NCBI GenBank assembly: GCA_905221605.1
Contig: CAJNDS010001913.1
Location: 1-64,000, forward strand
Source: Symbiodinium natans
Taxonomy: Eukaryota; Sar; Dinophyceae; Suessiales; Symbiodiniaceae
Reading direction: 5' to 3'
Length of the DNA stretch: 64,000 nucleotides
This document shows positions 31,580 through 40,089 of this stretch, in pieces. Under the pieces are notes generated by a model. It was given only the letters and a program-made list of their open reading frames with translations. It searched no databases and had not been told where the DNA came from. Both the position numbers and the translations under genes were made by a program. Each line of letters opens with the position of its first letter. The stretch's first letter is position 1.

Positions 31580-32678
31580 GTTTCGGGTCTTCCGAACCTG
31601 CAGCTGCGGGGAAGGCACCATCTTCACCTCGGCGAACTACATCGAAATTCTGGCCTTTGTGCTCACCTTACGCCCGGGGATCGTCACTGTCCTCCAGTCT
31701 TTCAGCCCTAAACCCTAAACCCTAAAACCTAAACCCTAAACCCTAAACCCTAAACCCTAAACCCTAAGGTGCCGGCCGTCTGGATGGTTCATCAGACGGC
31801 AAAGAAAGCGGAGGACTGGAGCAGCATCAGCGGGGCAACCCGCGAGAAGCAGGCTCGACCGCTGTTGTCACCTCAAAGTTGCTCTTGGTTTAGGGTTCAG
31901 GGTTCAGGGTTCAGGGTTCAGGGTTCAGGGTTCAGGGTTCAGCGTTTAGGGTTTAGGGTTTAGGGTTTAGGGTTTAGGTTTAGGGTTTAGGGTTTACGGA
32001 AGATCATGTCACCTGAATGTGGATGCACGAGGCAACTGCTTTCTTCGCGTTCCTGGTTTGCTTCTACATCTTGGAGGACTCAGCTCGAACACCGTGGTGG
32101 CAAGCCTGAACCCTGAACCCTGAACCCTAAACCCTAAACCCTAAACCCTAAACCCTAAACCCTAAACCCTAAACCCTAAACCCTAAACCCTAAACCCTAA
32201 ACCCTAAACCCTAAACCCTAAACCCTAAACCCTAAACCAAGCCCACTAGGACTTGATCTCTGCCTACCGCCTCATCAACGTTGAACCGATGGGAGCTGTG
32301 GGCGGATGGACTCAGACTTTTGGGGCTTAGGGTTTCGGGTTTAGGGTTTAGGGTTGAGGGTGCTCCCCGCCGGTGCAACCCCGGTGTAGGTTGGATGCAG
32401 GGTTTGGATGGTTTGTGGCTTTCGGGGGCCCTACGCTTTAAGCCCGAAGGCAGTGCTTGGCAAGGTATGGGTTCGGACGGTTCGGGCTTTCAGTGTGCAG
32501 CGCCGTGGCCTTCTGTGTGTTGGGCTGGGTTTAGGGTTTCTGTCTCGGGGCCTCCCTAGGCCACATTGTGCACTTCCTGCTGCTCTCCGACTTTGCCTGC
32601 TTCTTGCTGGCCCACATCTACAATCCAGACAAGCTGTCCGGAGGTCTGCTGCGGCGTGGGCCCCAGTCAGACCTTTGA
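31580..32678 (+). CDS. ERD2 (KDEL receptor)-like membrane protein, 3' exons
   Basis: Exons: 31580-31658, 31769-about 31885, about 32017-32105, 32250-about 32312 and 32560-32678 (TGA 32676-32678). The first junction is exact: GT at 31659, AG at 31767-31768, GTGC repeated at both ends, giving SANYIEILAFV then PAVWMVHQT. This aligns with the ERD2 pattern Y-[LI]-E-x-x-A-I-[LV]-P-Q-L-x-M-x-x-x-T. Later exons are hydrophobic (EATAFFAFLVCFYILED) and the last reads HIVHFLLLSDFACFLLAHIY, resembling the final ERD2 helix (TILYCDFFYLY). ERD2 proteins cycle between Golgi and ER to return ER residents. The joins of the middle exons are uncertain. Introns are CCCTAAA/TTTAGGG arrays. Confidence 0.55.
31707..31768. 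repeat. CCCTAAA array before ERD2-like exon
   Basis: Nine units ending CCCTAAG, whose AG is the splice acceptor for the exon at 31769. Confidence 0.95.
31889..31998. repeat. TTTAGGG/TTCAGGG array after ERD2-like exon
   Basis: Begins GTTTAGGGTTCAGGG right after the exon. A run of seven TTCAGGG variants then returns to TTTAGGG. Confidence 0.95.
32105..32239. repeat. CCCTAAA array before the exon at 32250
   Basis: Three CCCTGAA units followed by about 16 perfect CCCTAAA units, ending 10 bp before the CCACTAG acceptor. Confidence 0.95.
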
Positions 32679-33182
32679 GCTCCTTTGAGAATAATTGGGG
32701 TGGGTAGGATCGGCCACGAGCTTGAGAGATGGCTCAAGAGATGTCACTGGCTTTTGCTGCGCAGGTGGTGGGGGCCAGAGCAGCACTGGGTGTGAAGCTG
32801 CTGACAGCAACCTGGGGGGCAAAGCAACTTGGGTATGACGCACTTGGAGTCGGATGAACCCACTTTCTGCAAGCCCCGAGGCCAGGATGAGAACCACATA
32901 GCATCGCTTAAAGCCAACGATTTTATCCATCCTTATCTTTCCTACCTGCCATGTAACACCCTGCCTCTTGTTCCTGACAGACACCAGCTGCCACCCTCTT
33001 AGGGAGGTGCTGGCCATCGAATTGCGAGCGAGTGCTGGGTTCCGCGTATCACCGCCCCATGTGGCCATGTAAATGGACCGGCGAGCTGCCTTAGGTCGAT
33101 TTTAGACCGCGTGCGCTTGACAGTGTGTACTGCCACAGCACAAGAAGCTGAGGTTTTAAATCAATCCCTATAAGCTCTAGCC

Positions 33183-33385
33183 TTATACCGTTAGACCGTT
33201 AGAATGCCCTCTGCAAAGTAGCTGTGCGTGCATTTCATAGGCAGCCGCCCAAAAACGCCGAGGTGGGATGCCCAGGCTGAAAAAAAGCAGCTTGGCAGTC
33301 CTTGGCACCACAGACACCCGCTGCAGTGTAGACTCGATACCCAAAGCTTCGTACAGGACCTGCTGGACCCTGGGGATGTCTAGAA
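33183..33385 (-). CDS. Possible terminal exon on the minus strand
   Basis: The minus strand reads LLDIPRVQQVLYEALGIEST, then LQRVSVVPRTAKLLFFSLGI and PPRRFWAAAYEMHAQ, ending NGLTV and TAA (plus 33183-33185). An upstream minus frame (33537-33728: MEDAAMKYFCQALQISARRA) may be an earlier exon. Neither is recognised. The 32,690-34,350 interval lacks telomeric repeats, unlike its surroundings. Confidence 0.35.
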
Positions 33386-34057
33386 GTTGCCCAGGAGAGG
33401 AGAAGGTTCTGGTCCTAGCCCGGTAAGCCGTGCGAAGTTCCGAGGCGTTTTAGCTGGATGGCTTATGAGGTTCCCAGTTTCAGACAGGAACCTTGGGCCT
33501 TGCTTCCACCTTGTGCATGCATGCCTGCTTTCCGGTTCATCGGCGACAGGAGTAGGAGCAGGGCTGACCGTGCAGACCGATTTCAAGCGGAATTTCAACG
33601 GCTGCTGACCCACGCAGTCTGCCGAGTAGCAGCTTGACGCAGGGCCTCCACATGTGTTGAGCAGAAAGCGCTCTACGGGCACTAATCTGTAGAGCCTGGC
33701 AGAAGTACTTCATTGCAGCATCTTCCATCTAGTTCAGGATACCAACAATTGAGCCCAAAATATAGAATTCACCCCCCATACACGAAACTTTCTGACCTGT
33801 GAGCCATGCGGGACGTGAGCTATTCCAATTGGAAGCCTCCGAACCTGGATAAAATCCAACAGCTTGCGTGGGGGCCCCCAGATCTTCGGGATACTAGGGA
33901 ATAATGTTAACTTTCTGGGTACTGAAATTCGGACATTAGATGTTTTGCTGGGGTTCCAAGCTCAGTATACGAGATGAGATGAGGCCGTTCAAACACTCGC
34001 GTCCGAAACACGTCTAAACCCCAGCATGACTGCCGAAGAGCTGGATTCCCTGAGTTA

Positions 34058-34252
34058 TGGGGGGGTTCTCCGACAATATGGGGATCCGACTATTTGGGGT
34101 CTATATTGGGGGTCGCCTATTTTCGTAAACTCCCATATGGATGGTTGTCAAAAAAAGATATCATCCCTTTTGGGGTACCCTAAATATGAGGTGCCGTATT
34201 AGAATAGGGATCCAAGAAGGGACCATAATTTTGACAACCACCCATATCATCG
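34058..34252. mobile_element. Two adjacent palindromic elements (family C and GGTTGTCAAAA)
   Basis: A family C half-element (CGCCTATTTTCGTAAACTCC at about 34112-34131) is followed at 34132 by an element with termini ATATGGATGGTTGTCAAAA and TTTTGACAACCACCCATAT. Related family C copies: about 22640-22745, 36573-36675 and 63644-63725. Confidence 0.65.
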
Positions 34253-34573
34253 CTCCTGAGTCCTCATACTTCACAATGCCTACTATATAGCCGCTTCAGT
34301 GCAGCATTGAGTTTGGAGCCCAAACCGTAATTAGATCCTAATTCCCTACTTCCTGACGCCCTACATGCTCAACTCCTTAGCCCCAAAGCCCATAAAGCCT
34401 AAAGCCCTCAAACCCTACAGCCCCAAATAGAATCCTAAACTTTAAACGAAAACCCCAGCAAAAACCTAAAACCTCAAATGCCAGACCCCTAATACCCGAA
34501 CGCGAGAGGCTACACCCCATGACCCAAACCCCAAACCCGAAACCCCAAACCGTAACCTCTACCCCAAGAGGTC

Positions 34574-34746
34574 CTACTCGAAGGTTCATGTGTACTAAGG
34601 GTAGTTTTATGGGCCCTGAATATGTGGTTCCTTGCGGACTTTTAAAGGGCTCTGAAGTATGGGCCCTTGGGTTGCATAGAATACATAAGGGATATACAAG
34701 GGGCCCCTTTCTAAAGAACTACCCTAAGCATGAATCTCCAAGTAGG
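34574..34746. mobile_element. Palindromic element, ACTCGAAGGTTCATG type
   Basis: Left end ACTCGAAGGTTCATGTGTAC and right end AAGCATGAATCTCCAAGTAG are inverted-complementary. The interior shares TATGGGCCCTTGGG with the repeat at 28738. Confidence 0.6.
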
Positions 34747-35586
34747 ATTCCGTTCAGGGTTTGGGGTTTAGGGTTTAGGGTTTAGGGTGACCCCTTCGTG
34801 AAGGTGGCCTAAGCGATAAGAGGGGGGACGCCCCCGGAACCCTAAACCCTGAACCCTAAACCCTAGACCCTAAACCCTAAACCCTAAACCCTACACCCCA
34901 AGCCGAAAACCCTAAACTATTGAACCCAAAGCCCTGACGCCCAAAAACCCTAAAACCCCAGACCCCAAAGCGCCGACACCCTAATACCTCAAGCCCCAAA
35001 GCCCCGAAACCTGAACCCTAAACCCCTAAATCCCTCAACCCCTGAACCCTAAACCCTAAACCCTAAACCCTAAACCCGAAAATCCCTCCCTGAACCCTAA
35101 ACCCTAAACTCCCCAAAGCCCCCTGAAGAGAGGTCCGCAGCTGGTTTTGGCTATGGCAGTGCCGGGTTTGGAGTCCTGGGCTCAGTCGTGCAGGGTTGGG
35201 GTTTCTAGGGTTCAGGGTTTAGGGTTTAGGCTTGCGTTCTTGTTGTTTTTTTTTTTGGGGGGGGGGGGGGGTGGGGGGGGTTGGGGAGTTTTGGGGTTTC
35301 GGCCAGTTTCGGCTTAGGGTTTTGTGGGTTTGGTGTGTGGGATTTTGGGGTTTCGTTTAGGGTTTTCGGGTTGTGGGCTTGGGAGGTGTTTTTTGTTGGT
35401 GGGATTCGTTATGACCGTGATTCTGGGTTCCTGCACCCCCCCCCCCCCCTCGCCCTAAACTCCCTCCCAAAAATTGAGGTATGACAGGGGGTAGTTCAGG
35501 TGGGGGGTGGGGGGGGGTAGAGGATCCCAAAACAGGACGTGGGAGGTTTCCCGAGTTACGGGTATACCTTTGTGGGTTTCTGTTAG

Positions 35587-35766
35587 AAGGATGGGCGACT
35601 TCCTAGTCAGGACGCATATGATTCCCTGGTGGTGCTTTATCGCAACTTTAGATCCTTAGCCTCTTTGGGTGTATTGGGTTCCCTAATAAGGCAGCTAAAA
35701 TTTCAATGTCTAACTGCCCTCCTAAGTCCAGACAAGATTCCAGACGGGCTGCAGCCTCTTTTCAGG
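35587..35766 (+). CDS. 180-bp exon, unknown product
   Basis: After TTCTGTTAG the frame reads KDGRLPSQDAYDSLVVLYRN, FRSLASLGVLGSLIRQLKFQ, then CLTALLSPDKIPDGLQPLF, and stops at a GTTTAGG donor (35767). One of the longest uninterrupted exon islands outside the recognised genes. Family not recognised. Confidence 0.55.
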
Positions 35767-35819
35767 GTTTAGGCTTTCGGGGTGTCCCTCGCAGAAGGGG
35801 GGGTGACCATCACAAGCTA

Positions 35820-36008
35820 GACCCTAAACCCTAAACCCTAAACCCTAAACCCTAAACCCTAAACCCTAAACCCTAAACCCTAAACCCTAAACCCTAAACC
35901 CTAAACCCTAAACCCTAAACCCTAAACCCTAAACCCTAAACCCTAAAACCCTAAAACCCTAAAACCCTGAAACCCTAAACCCTAAACCCTAAACCCTAAA
36001 CCCTAAAC
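35820..36008. repeat. CCCTAAA array, about 27 units
   Basis: Mostly perfect CCCTAAA with a short CCCTAAAA/CCCTGAAA variant patch near 35944-35970. It ends 46 bp before the acceptor of the exon at 36055. Confidence 0.97.
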
Positions 36009-36054
36009 CGATTCGATCCCCCATCGGCCGAAACCCCAAACGAGATACTCACAG

Positions 36055-36137
36055 GGTTTATGTGGGCTGCATTCTCCTGGGTGGCCCTGGGGCCTAGAAG
36101 GTGGGGAGCGAGCCAATGTAGAGCAATGCTCAGATGA
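36055..36137 (+). CDS. Exon-like island, Trp-rich
   Basis: After TACTCACAG the frame reads FMWAAFSWVALGPRRWGASQ then CRAMLR and TGA. Bracketed by CCCTAAA (35820-36008) and TTTAGGG (36140-36213) arrays. Confidence 0.42.
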
Positions 36138-36139
36138 CT

Positions 36140-36213
36140 AGGGTTTAGGGTTTAGGGTTTAGGGTTTAGGGTTTAGGGTTTAGGGTTTAGGGTTTAGGGT
36201 TTAGGGTTTAGGG
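36140..36213. repeat. TTTAGGG array, about 10 units
   Basis: Perfect TTTAGGG units immediately after the exon-like island at 36055. Confidence 0.97.
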
Positions 36214-36410
36214 TCGCAAAGCAGCCTTCACCTAAGGTGTGCAGGGTGTCAGGTTGAGGGACCTTTGCCGCGCAGGCTTGGGGCCTCCATTCTCCATCAC
36301 CCCTCCTGATCCCTAAACCCCAATCCCTGAAACACTCAACTCCGAAAACCCTCAGCCCTAAACCCTAAACCCTAAACCCTAAACCCTAAACCCTGGGATC
36401 CCAAACTCAG

Positions 36411-36518
36411 GATGTTGGCTACAGCCAGCACGACCTGATCGCCAGAAAGGAGCGCTCGAGCCTAAGCTTTCTTTGCAAGGTCCAGAAGCCCCGCGCTATT
36501 TGCCATCTTTGCGCCTGA
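36411..36518 (+). CDS. Terminal exon, unknown product
   Basis: After AACTCAG the frame reads DVGYSQHDLIARKERSSLSF then LCKVQKPRAICHLCA and TGA. CCCTAAA units precede it (36356-36396). Confidence 0.5.
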   Translation, partial: DVGYSQHDLIARKERSSLSFLCKVQKPRAICHLCA

Positions 36519-36742
36519 GAGAGCTCAAGGGGTGATAGGTAGGGTAGCTATGGAGCTGGCTTGAGTTACTTGGGGGTTTACGAAAATAGGGAACGACGAA
36601 ACAAAGACTCCCAAATAGTAGGATTCCTCTATAAAAAGGACCCCCAAAAAGGTACCCCTAATTTCGGAAACCCCCATTTCGGGAGCTGATGACCCTGCCT
36701 AGAAGTGCCTCTTGTGCTTTCAACTAGCTTGGTTTTTGGGAC

Positions 36743-36744
<2 letters not shown>

Positions 36745-36776
<32 letters not shown>
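36745..36776. repeat. (TA)n microsatellite
   Basis: About 16 TA dinucleotides, followed at once by a truncated family B relative. Confidence 0.97.
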
Positions 36777-36777
<1 letters not shown>

Positions 36778-36909
36778 CATTTTTTGGGTTCATCAGGAAC
36801 CCTTGTATTTACTATTTTCCAGAGGTTTTAGAAGGCCAGCACAGTAAAGTATTCCACAAGGCAGGCCCTACAAGCCTGAAGTCTCACTTCTGAACCCCGG
36901 TGCCCAGAT

Positions 36910-37120
36910 CTACCTGGAGGTTCATATGGTTGCTTCTACGCAGGCTTATGAGCACCCTAAGTAAGGTCGTATCCAGAAAGTTACCCTACTTCAAACAAGT
37001 ACCCATGAACCCCTAAACCCTAAGCCCTAAACCCCTAAACCCTAAACCCTGAACCCTGAACCCTGAACCCTAACCCCTAAACCCTAAACCCTAAACCCTG
37101 CATATACGTGCCCATGAACC
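36910..37120. mobile_element. Family A element with duplicated right terminus
   Basis: Left end ACCTGGAGGTTCATATGG. A right terminus (AAGTACCCATGAAC) occurs at about 36998-37011 and another (GTGCCCATGAACCTCCAAGT) at about 37101-37120. A CCCTAAA array separates them, as if the telomeric array had been inserted into or copied through the terminus. Confidence 0.65.
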
Positions 37121-37145
37121 TCCAAGTACTGGCTTTTGCCCTTAG

Positions 37146-37216
37146 GCGAAGTTGAGGAGAAGCACCGGAAGGCGGAGGCACCCGCAAAGGGAGATGATGG
37201 AGCTGCTGTGACTTGA
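37146..37216 (+). CDS. Terminal exon, charged C-terminus
   Basis: After GCCCTTAG the frame reads EVEEKHRKAEAPAKGDDGAA then VT and TGA. Low-complexity, soluble. No family recognised. Confidence 0.5.
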
Positions 37217-37298
37217 GTTGGCTCAGGGTTTAGGACCTATGAACCCTAAACCCTAAAAAACCAAAAACCCTAAACCCTAAACCCTAAACCGATTACAG

Positions 37299-37377
37299 GG
37301 CTTAACGACTTCAACGTCTTTCTTCTGCACCGACCGAAACAGAGACGAGGTCTTGACATGTCATGGGCTTTTGGGTT
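37299..37377 (+). CDS. Exon-like island
   Basis: After GATTACAG the frame reads LNDFNVFLLHRPKQRRGLDM then SWAFG. CCCTAAA arrays lie on both sides. Confidence 0.38.
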
Positions 37378-37552
37378 ACCCTAAATCCTAAACCCTAAGC
37401 CCTAAACCCTAAACCCTAAACCCTAAACCCCAAACCCCAAACCCCAAACCCCAAACCCTAAACCCTAAATCTCAAGAACCCCTCGACTCGAGAGCCACAC
37501 CCTGCACTCCTAAACCCTAACTACCCCAATCTAGGGAGTCAAGAGTTTAGGT

Positions 37553-37647
37553 TTGGGATGTTCCCCCTTATACCGAACAGTCCTTCGTCGGGATTGTCAC
37601 GTTCTCATCCCTATTCAGGACTGTCAGTACAAGGGGGAACATCCCAA
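37553..37647. mobile_element. Palindromic MITE (TTGGGATG family), copy 3, with 8-bp target duplication
   Basis: TTGGGATGTTCCCCCTTATA at the left and its complement ending GGGGGAACATCCCAA at the right. It is flanked by exact GTTTAGGT direct repeats (37545-37552 and 37648-37655), so it inserted into a telomere-like GTTTAGG sequence. Non-coding. A truncated fourth copy begins at 38194. Confidence 0.92.
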
Positions 37648-37702
37648 GTTTAGGTTCTTAAGGGTTCAGGGGGTTTCACCTGGAGCAGTACCCCAAAATA
37701 AG

Positions 37703-37810
37703 GCCAGCCCGCCAGGCCGAACGCCGGGAGCAGGAGGAGCGAGAAGAGCGGGAGCGTGCCGAAAGGGAACGGGAGCGACTGCGTCGGGAGGAGCAAAGGC
37801 CGGTGGGCAC
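37703..37810 (+). CDS. Exon encoding a charged helix
   Basis: Frame with RQAERREQEEREERERAERE then RERLRREEQ: alternating Arg and Glu as in a single alpha-helix or coiled coil. Acceptor AATAAG, donor CAC then GTGGG. Confidence 0.5.
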
Positions 37811-38017
37811 GTGGGTTTGGTTTGATCTTTTTTTGGGAGGGGGTTGGGTGGGTCCTTTATAGCAGAGCCCTTCACATGGGCAGGATTCAGTGAGGGAACG
37901 TACTTGACTGCGGATACATGGACCCGATTTCAGGATTCGATTGCAAGAATCGGCTTAAAAGTACGCCTTAGTGGCCTGGGCGGGCCTTCGTTGTGTATCG
38001 CGCGCAAAAGTGCGCAG

Positions 38018-38106
38018 ACCGGGACGGGCTATTAGGCCCTATAATCCCCAAAATCAGCCCTATAAAGGGCCTTTTTAAGGGGTTATAGGGTACAATAGCC
38101 CGTCCT
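38018..38106. mobile_element. Palindromic element GGGACGGGCTATT
   Basis: Left arm GGGACGGGCTATTAGGCCCT and right arm AGGGTACAATAGCCCGTCC are inverted complements around a short loop. Confidence 0.75.
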
Positions 38107-38113
38107 GGGACCC

Positions 38114-38193
38114 ATGGCCGTGAGCGCCACGCTAGTCTTGGCATGGATGGCCTGCGCAGCAGCTCCGCACCATGGCACGGTATGGTCCCATGG
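38114..38193 (+). CDS. Possible first exon with signal peptide
   Basis: ATG at 38114 opens MAVSATLVLAWMACAAAPHH, which has a hydrophobic core and a small-residue cleavage region. It runs directly into the truncated TTGGGATG-family element at 38194. No downstream exon identified. Confidence 0.38.
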
Positions 38194-38631
38194 TGGGATG
38201 TTCCCCCCTTATACTAACTGTCCTTAATAGGAGTTTTTCTGGGGGGTACTATAATCCCTATGAAGGGTTGTTTTGGGGCAGCTCGTGGACTACCCCCTTC
38301 AAAATTTGATGGCTAGGGCTCCTCAGATAAGCGAAGTCATAAGGAACTCTTGCTTTCTGGCCTGGCCGTAGACCCTGAACCCGCGAAGCTTGAGGCCTGA
38401 GGGTCGAGGCCCTTCACTTTTCTTTCCTCATCTTCTTCTCTTTTTTCTCTCTTCCGAAACCCATGCTCGAAAAACTTTTGAGTATAGTGGGCGGGGGGGA
38501 GCCAAATCTTTGTCCCCTGAATTATTTTTTGAAAACTTTTCATTATTGAAGGAGTCCACACTAATCAGGATACAACACTATACTAACAACATTATACTTA
38601 ATACAAAATCCTCAACCCTAAACCCTTATAA

Positions 38632-39010
38632 ACCCTAAACCCTAAACCCTAAGCCCTAAACCCTAAACCCTAAACCCTAAACCCTAAACCCTAAACCCTA
38701 AACCCTAAACCCTAAACCCTAAACCCTAAACCCTAAACCCTAAACCCTAAACCCTAAACCCTTGCTTCGCTTCATCACTCGATGACGCTGCCCTCGCTGT
38801 GGCTCAAGGCTTCGAGCCATGGTGCAGTTTAAGATCCTCGGGGTAGGCATCTTGGTAGCCCAGTGGTACCCTTTACCCTTTTTGTTTGGTTCGTTTAGGG
38901 TTTAGGGTTTAGGGTTAGGGTTTAGGGTTTAGGGTTTAGGGTTTAGGGTTTAGGGTTTAGGGTTTAGGGTTTAGGGTTTAGGGTTTAGGGTTTAGGGTTT
39001 AGGGTTTAGG
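38632..39010. repeat. Inverted telomeric arrays flanking a short island, upstream of the LTR
   Basis: CCCTAAA units (38632-38761), an island at 38762-38852 (frame FASSLDDAALAVAQGFEPWC with a GTAGG donor), then TTTAGGG units (38895-39010) cut off mid-unit at the retrotransposon. Same CCCTAAA, exon, TTTAGGG order as elsewhere. Confidence 0.85.
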
Positions 39011-39300
39011 TGTGAATGATCCCCGAACCACAGCACATTTTGGGAACCCCTTTGTGTCGGCTCCGCCGCACATCGGGGAAACCACCTTAGAACGCCGTGG
39101 CCTGTTCACCATGTTGGCTCAAGTAATCCCTAGAGTGTAGGTCACTCATAGGTTGGAAGTAAGCGCAATAGCGTAACTGGAAACCGCCCGGGTGCACGAG
39201 ACGGAGACTGAAGGCGAACATCAGTGCAGAAAACAAGTGCGAGACCATTTGGCTGGTGAGGAGCCAAAGCGTAGTGCAAGCAACTACCCGACCTCACGCA
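39011..39300 (+). repeat. 5' LTR (TG...CA)
   Basis: Begins TGTGAATGATCCCC and ends ACCTCACGCA. It contains the stem-loop CGGCTCCGCCG (39058-39068) and CCATGTTGGCTCAAG at about 39112-39126, 14/15 identical to the 3' part of the dinoflagellate spliced leader. The left flank is a TTTAGGG array. Confidence 0.95.
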
Positions 39301-39320
39301 GGTTATCAGCCGTATAGCGG
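39301..39320 (+). promoter_or_regulatory. Putative primer-binding site
   Basis: GGTTATCAGCCG follows the 5' LTR directly. It resembles, imperfectly, the TGGTATCAG form complementary to initiator-Met tRNA used by many copia elements. The priming tRNA is inferred. Confidence 0.4.
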
Positions 39321-39352
39321 TTGCGACTTGCGACTACTGTACGGGCTGAGCT

Positions 39353-39946
39353 ATGGCACTGCCAACCTCGTCGTCGAGTGCCGACACAACCATGACCTTC
39401 GGTGATGGTGATGCTATTGCTGCACCTGCATTGGGCGAAAGCACAGGCTGCGCCGACACAGATGCGGTTACATCATCAGATGATGCCGTTGAGCTGGTCG
39501 CGGTTGCGAAGGCACCCGCACGAACCAGAAGTGGTTTGAGCGTACTGCGTGAAGATGGAAACTCGAAGATGAGTCAAGTTTCACGCCTCAGATCCACTTC
39601 CAGACAATCATCGGAACGAACATCAAAGAGATCCAACACTCCAAGTACTCCACGACGAAGAAGAGGCACTTCTACACGAATCTCTCCACGATCCTCGCCG
39701 GACGCCGGACGACCGGAAACGTCACCGCGAAGAGGGTACGGTGGCCCTCTTTTGGGTACCGGCCTCCCCAGTTCGGAACCTCCGGCTGGCGGTAGGAGCG
39801 GGCTTGATTCGGGTCCCCCGGTTGAGTCTGCTAACCCTCTAGCGGAACGAATCCGGGAAGAAGGCGAAAGGCGGGAAATGGGAGAGGTCATTGCCATGTT
39901 GCGACTGAAGATCGCTATGGGGCATCACTCAGGATCGAGCAGCTAG
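39353..39946 (+). CDS. Gag N-terminal ORF, ends at a frame change
   Basis: ATG 52 bp after the LTR opens MALPTSSSSADTTMTFGDGD. Ser/Arg/Pro-rich low-complexity sequence follows, then ERIREEGERREMGEVIAMLR near the end. It terminates at TAG 39944-39946, but the main ORF frame is already open from about 39913 with continuous coiled-coil sequence (SLRIEQLERERDQNAQ). The two are therefore one protein interrupted by a -1 shift near the run ATGGGGC. This could be programmed frameshifting or a lost base. Confidence 0.75.
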   Translation: MALPTSSSSADTTMTFGDGDAIAAPALGESTGCADTDAVTSSDDAVELVAVAKAPARTRSGLSVLREDGNSKMSQVSRLRSTSRQSSERTSKRSNTPSTPRRRRGTSTRISPRSSPDAGRPETSPRRGYGGPLLGTGLPSSEPPAGGRSGLDSGPPVESANPLAERIREEGERREMGEVIAMLRLKIAMGHHSGSSS

Positions 39947-40089
39947 AACGCGAACGTGATCAGAACGCGCAACTGGCTGCTCATATCCATCAACGTCACG
40001 AAGCTACACTCGCTGAACGTGAGCAAGTCGTTGGTGCCACGATCGCAACACTGGAGCAACATGCTGCCGACAATCATCATCAAGCGACG

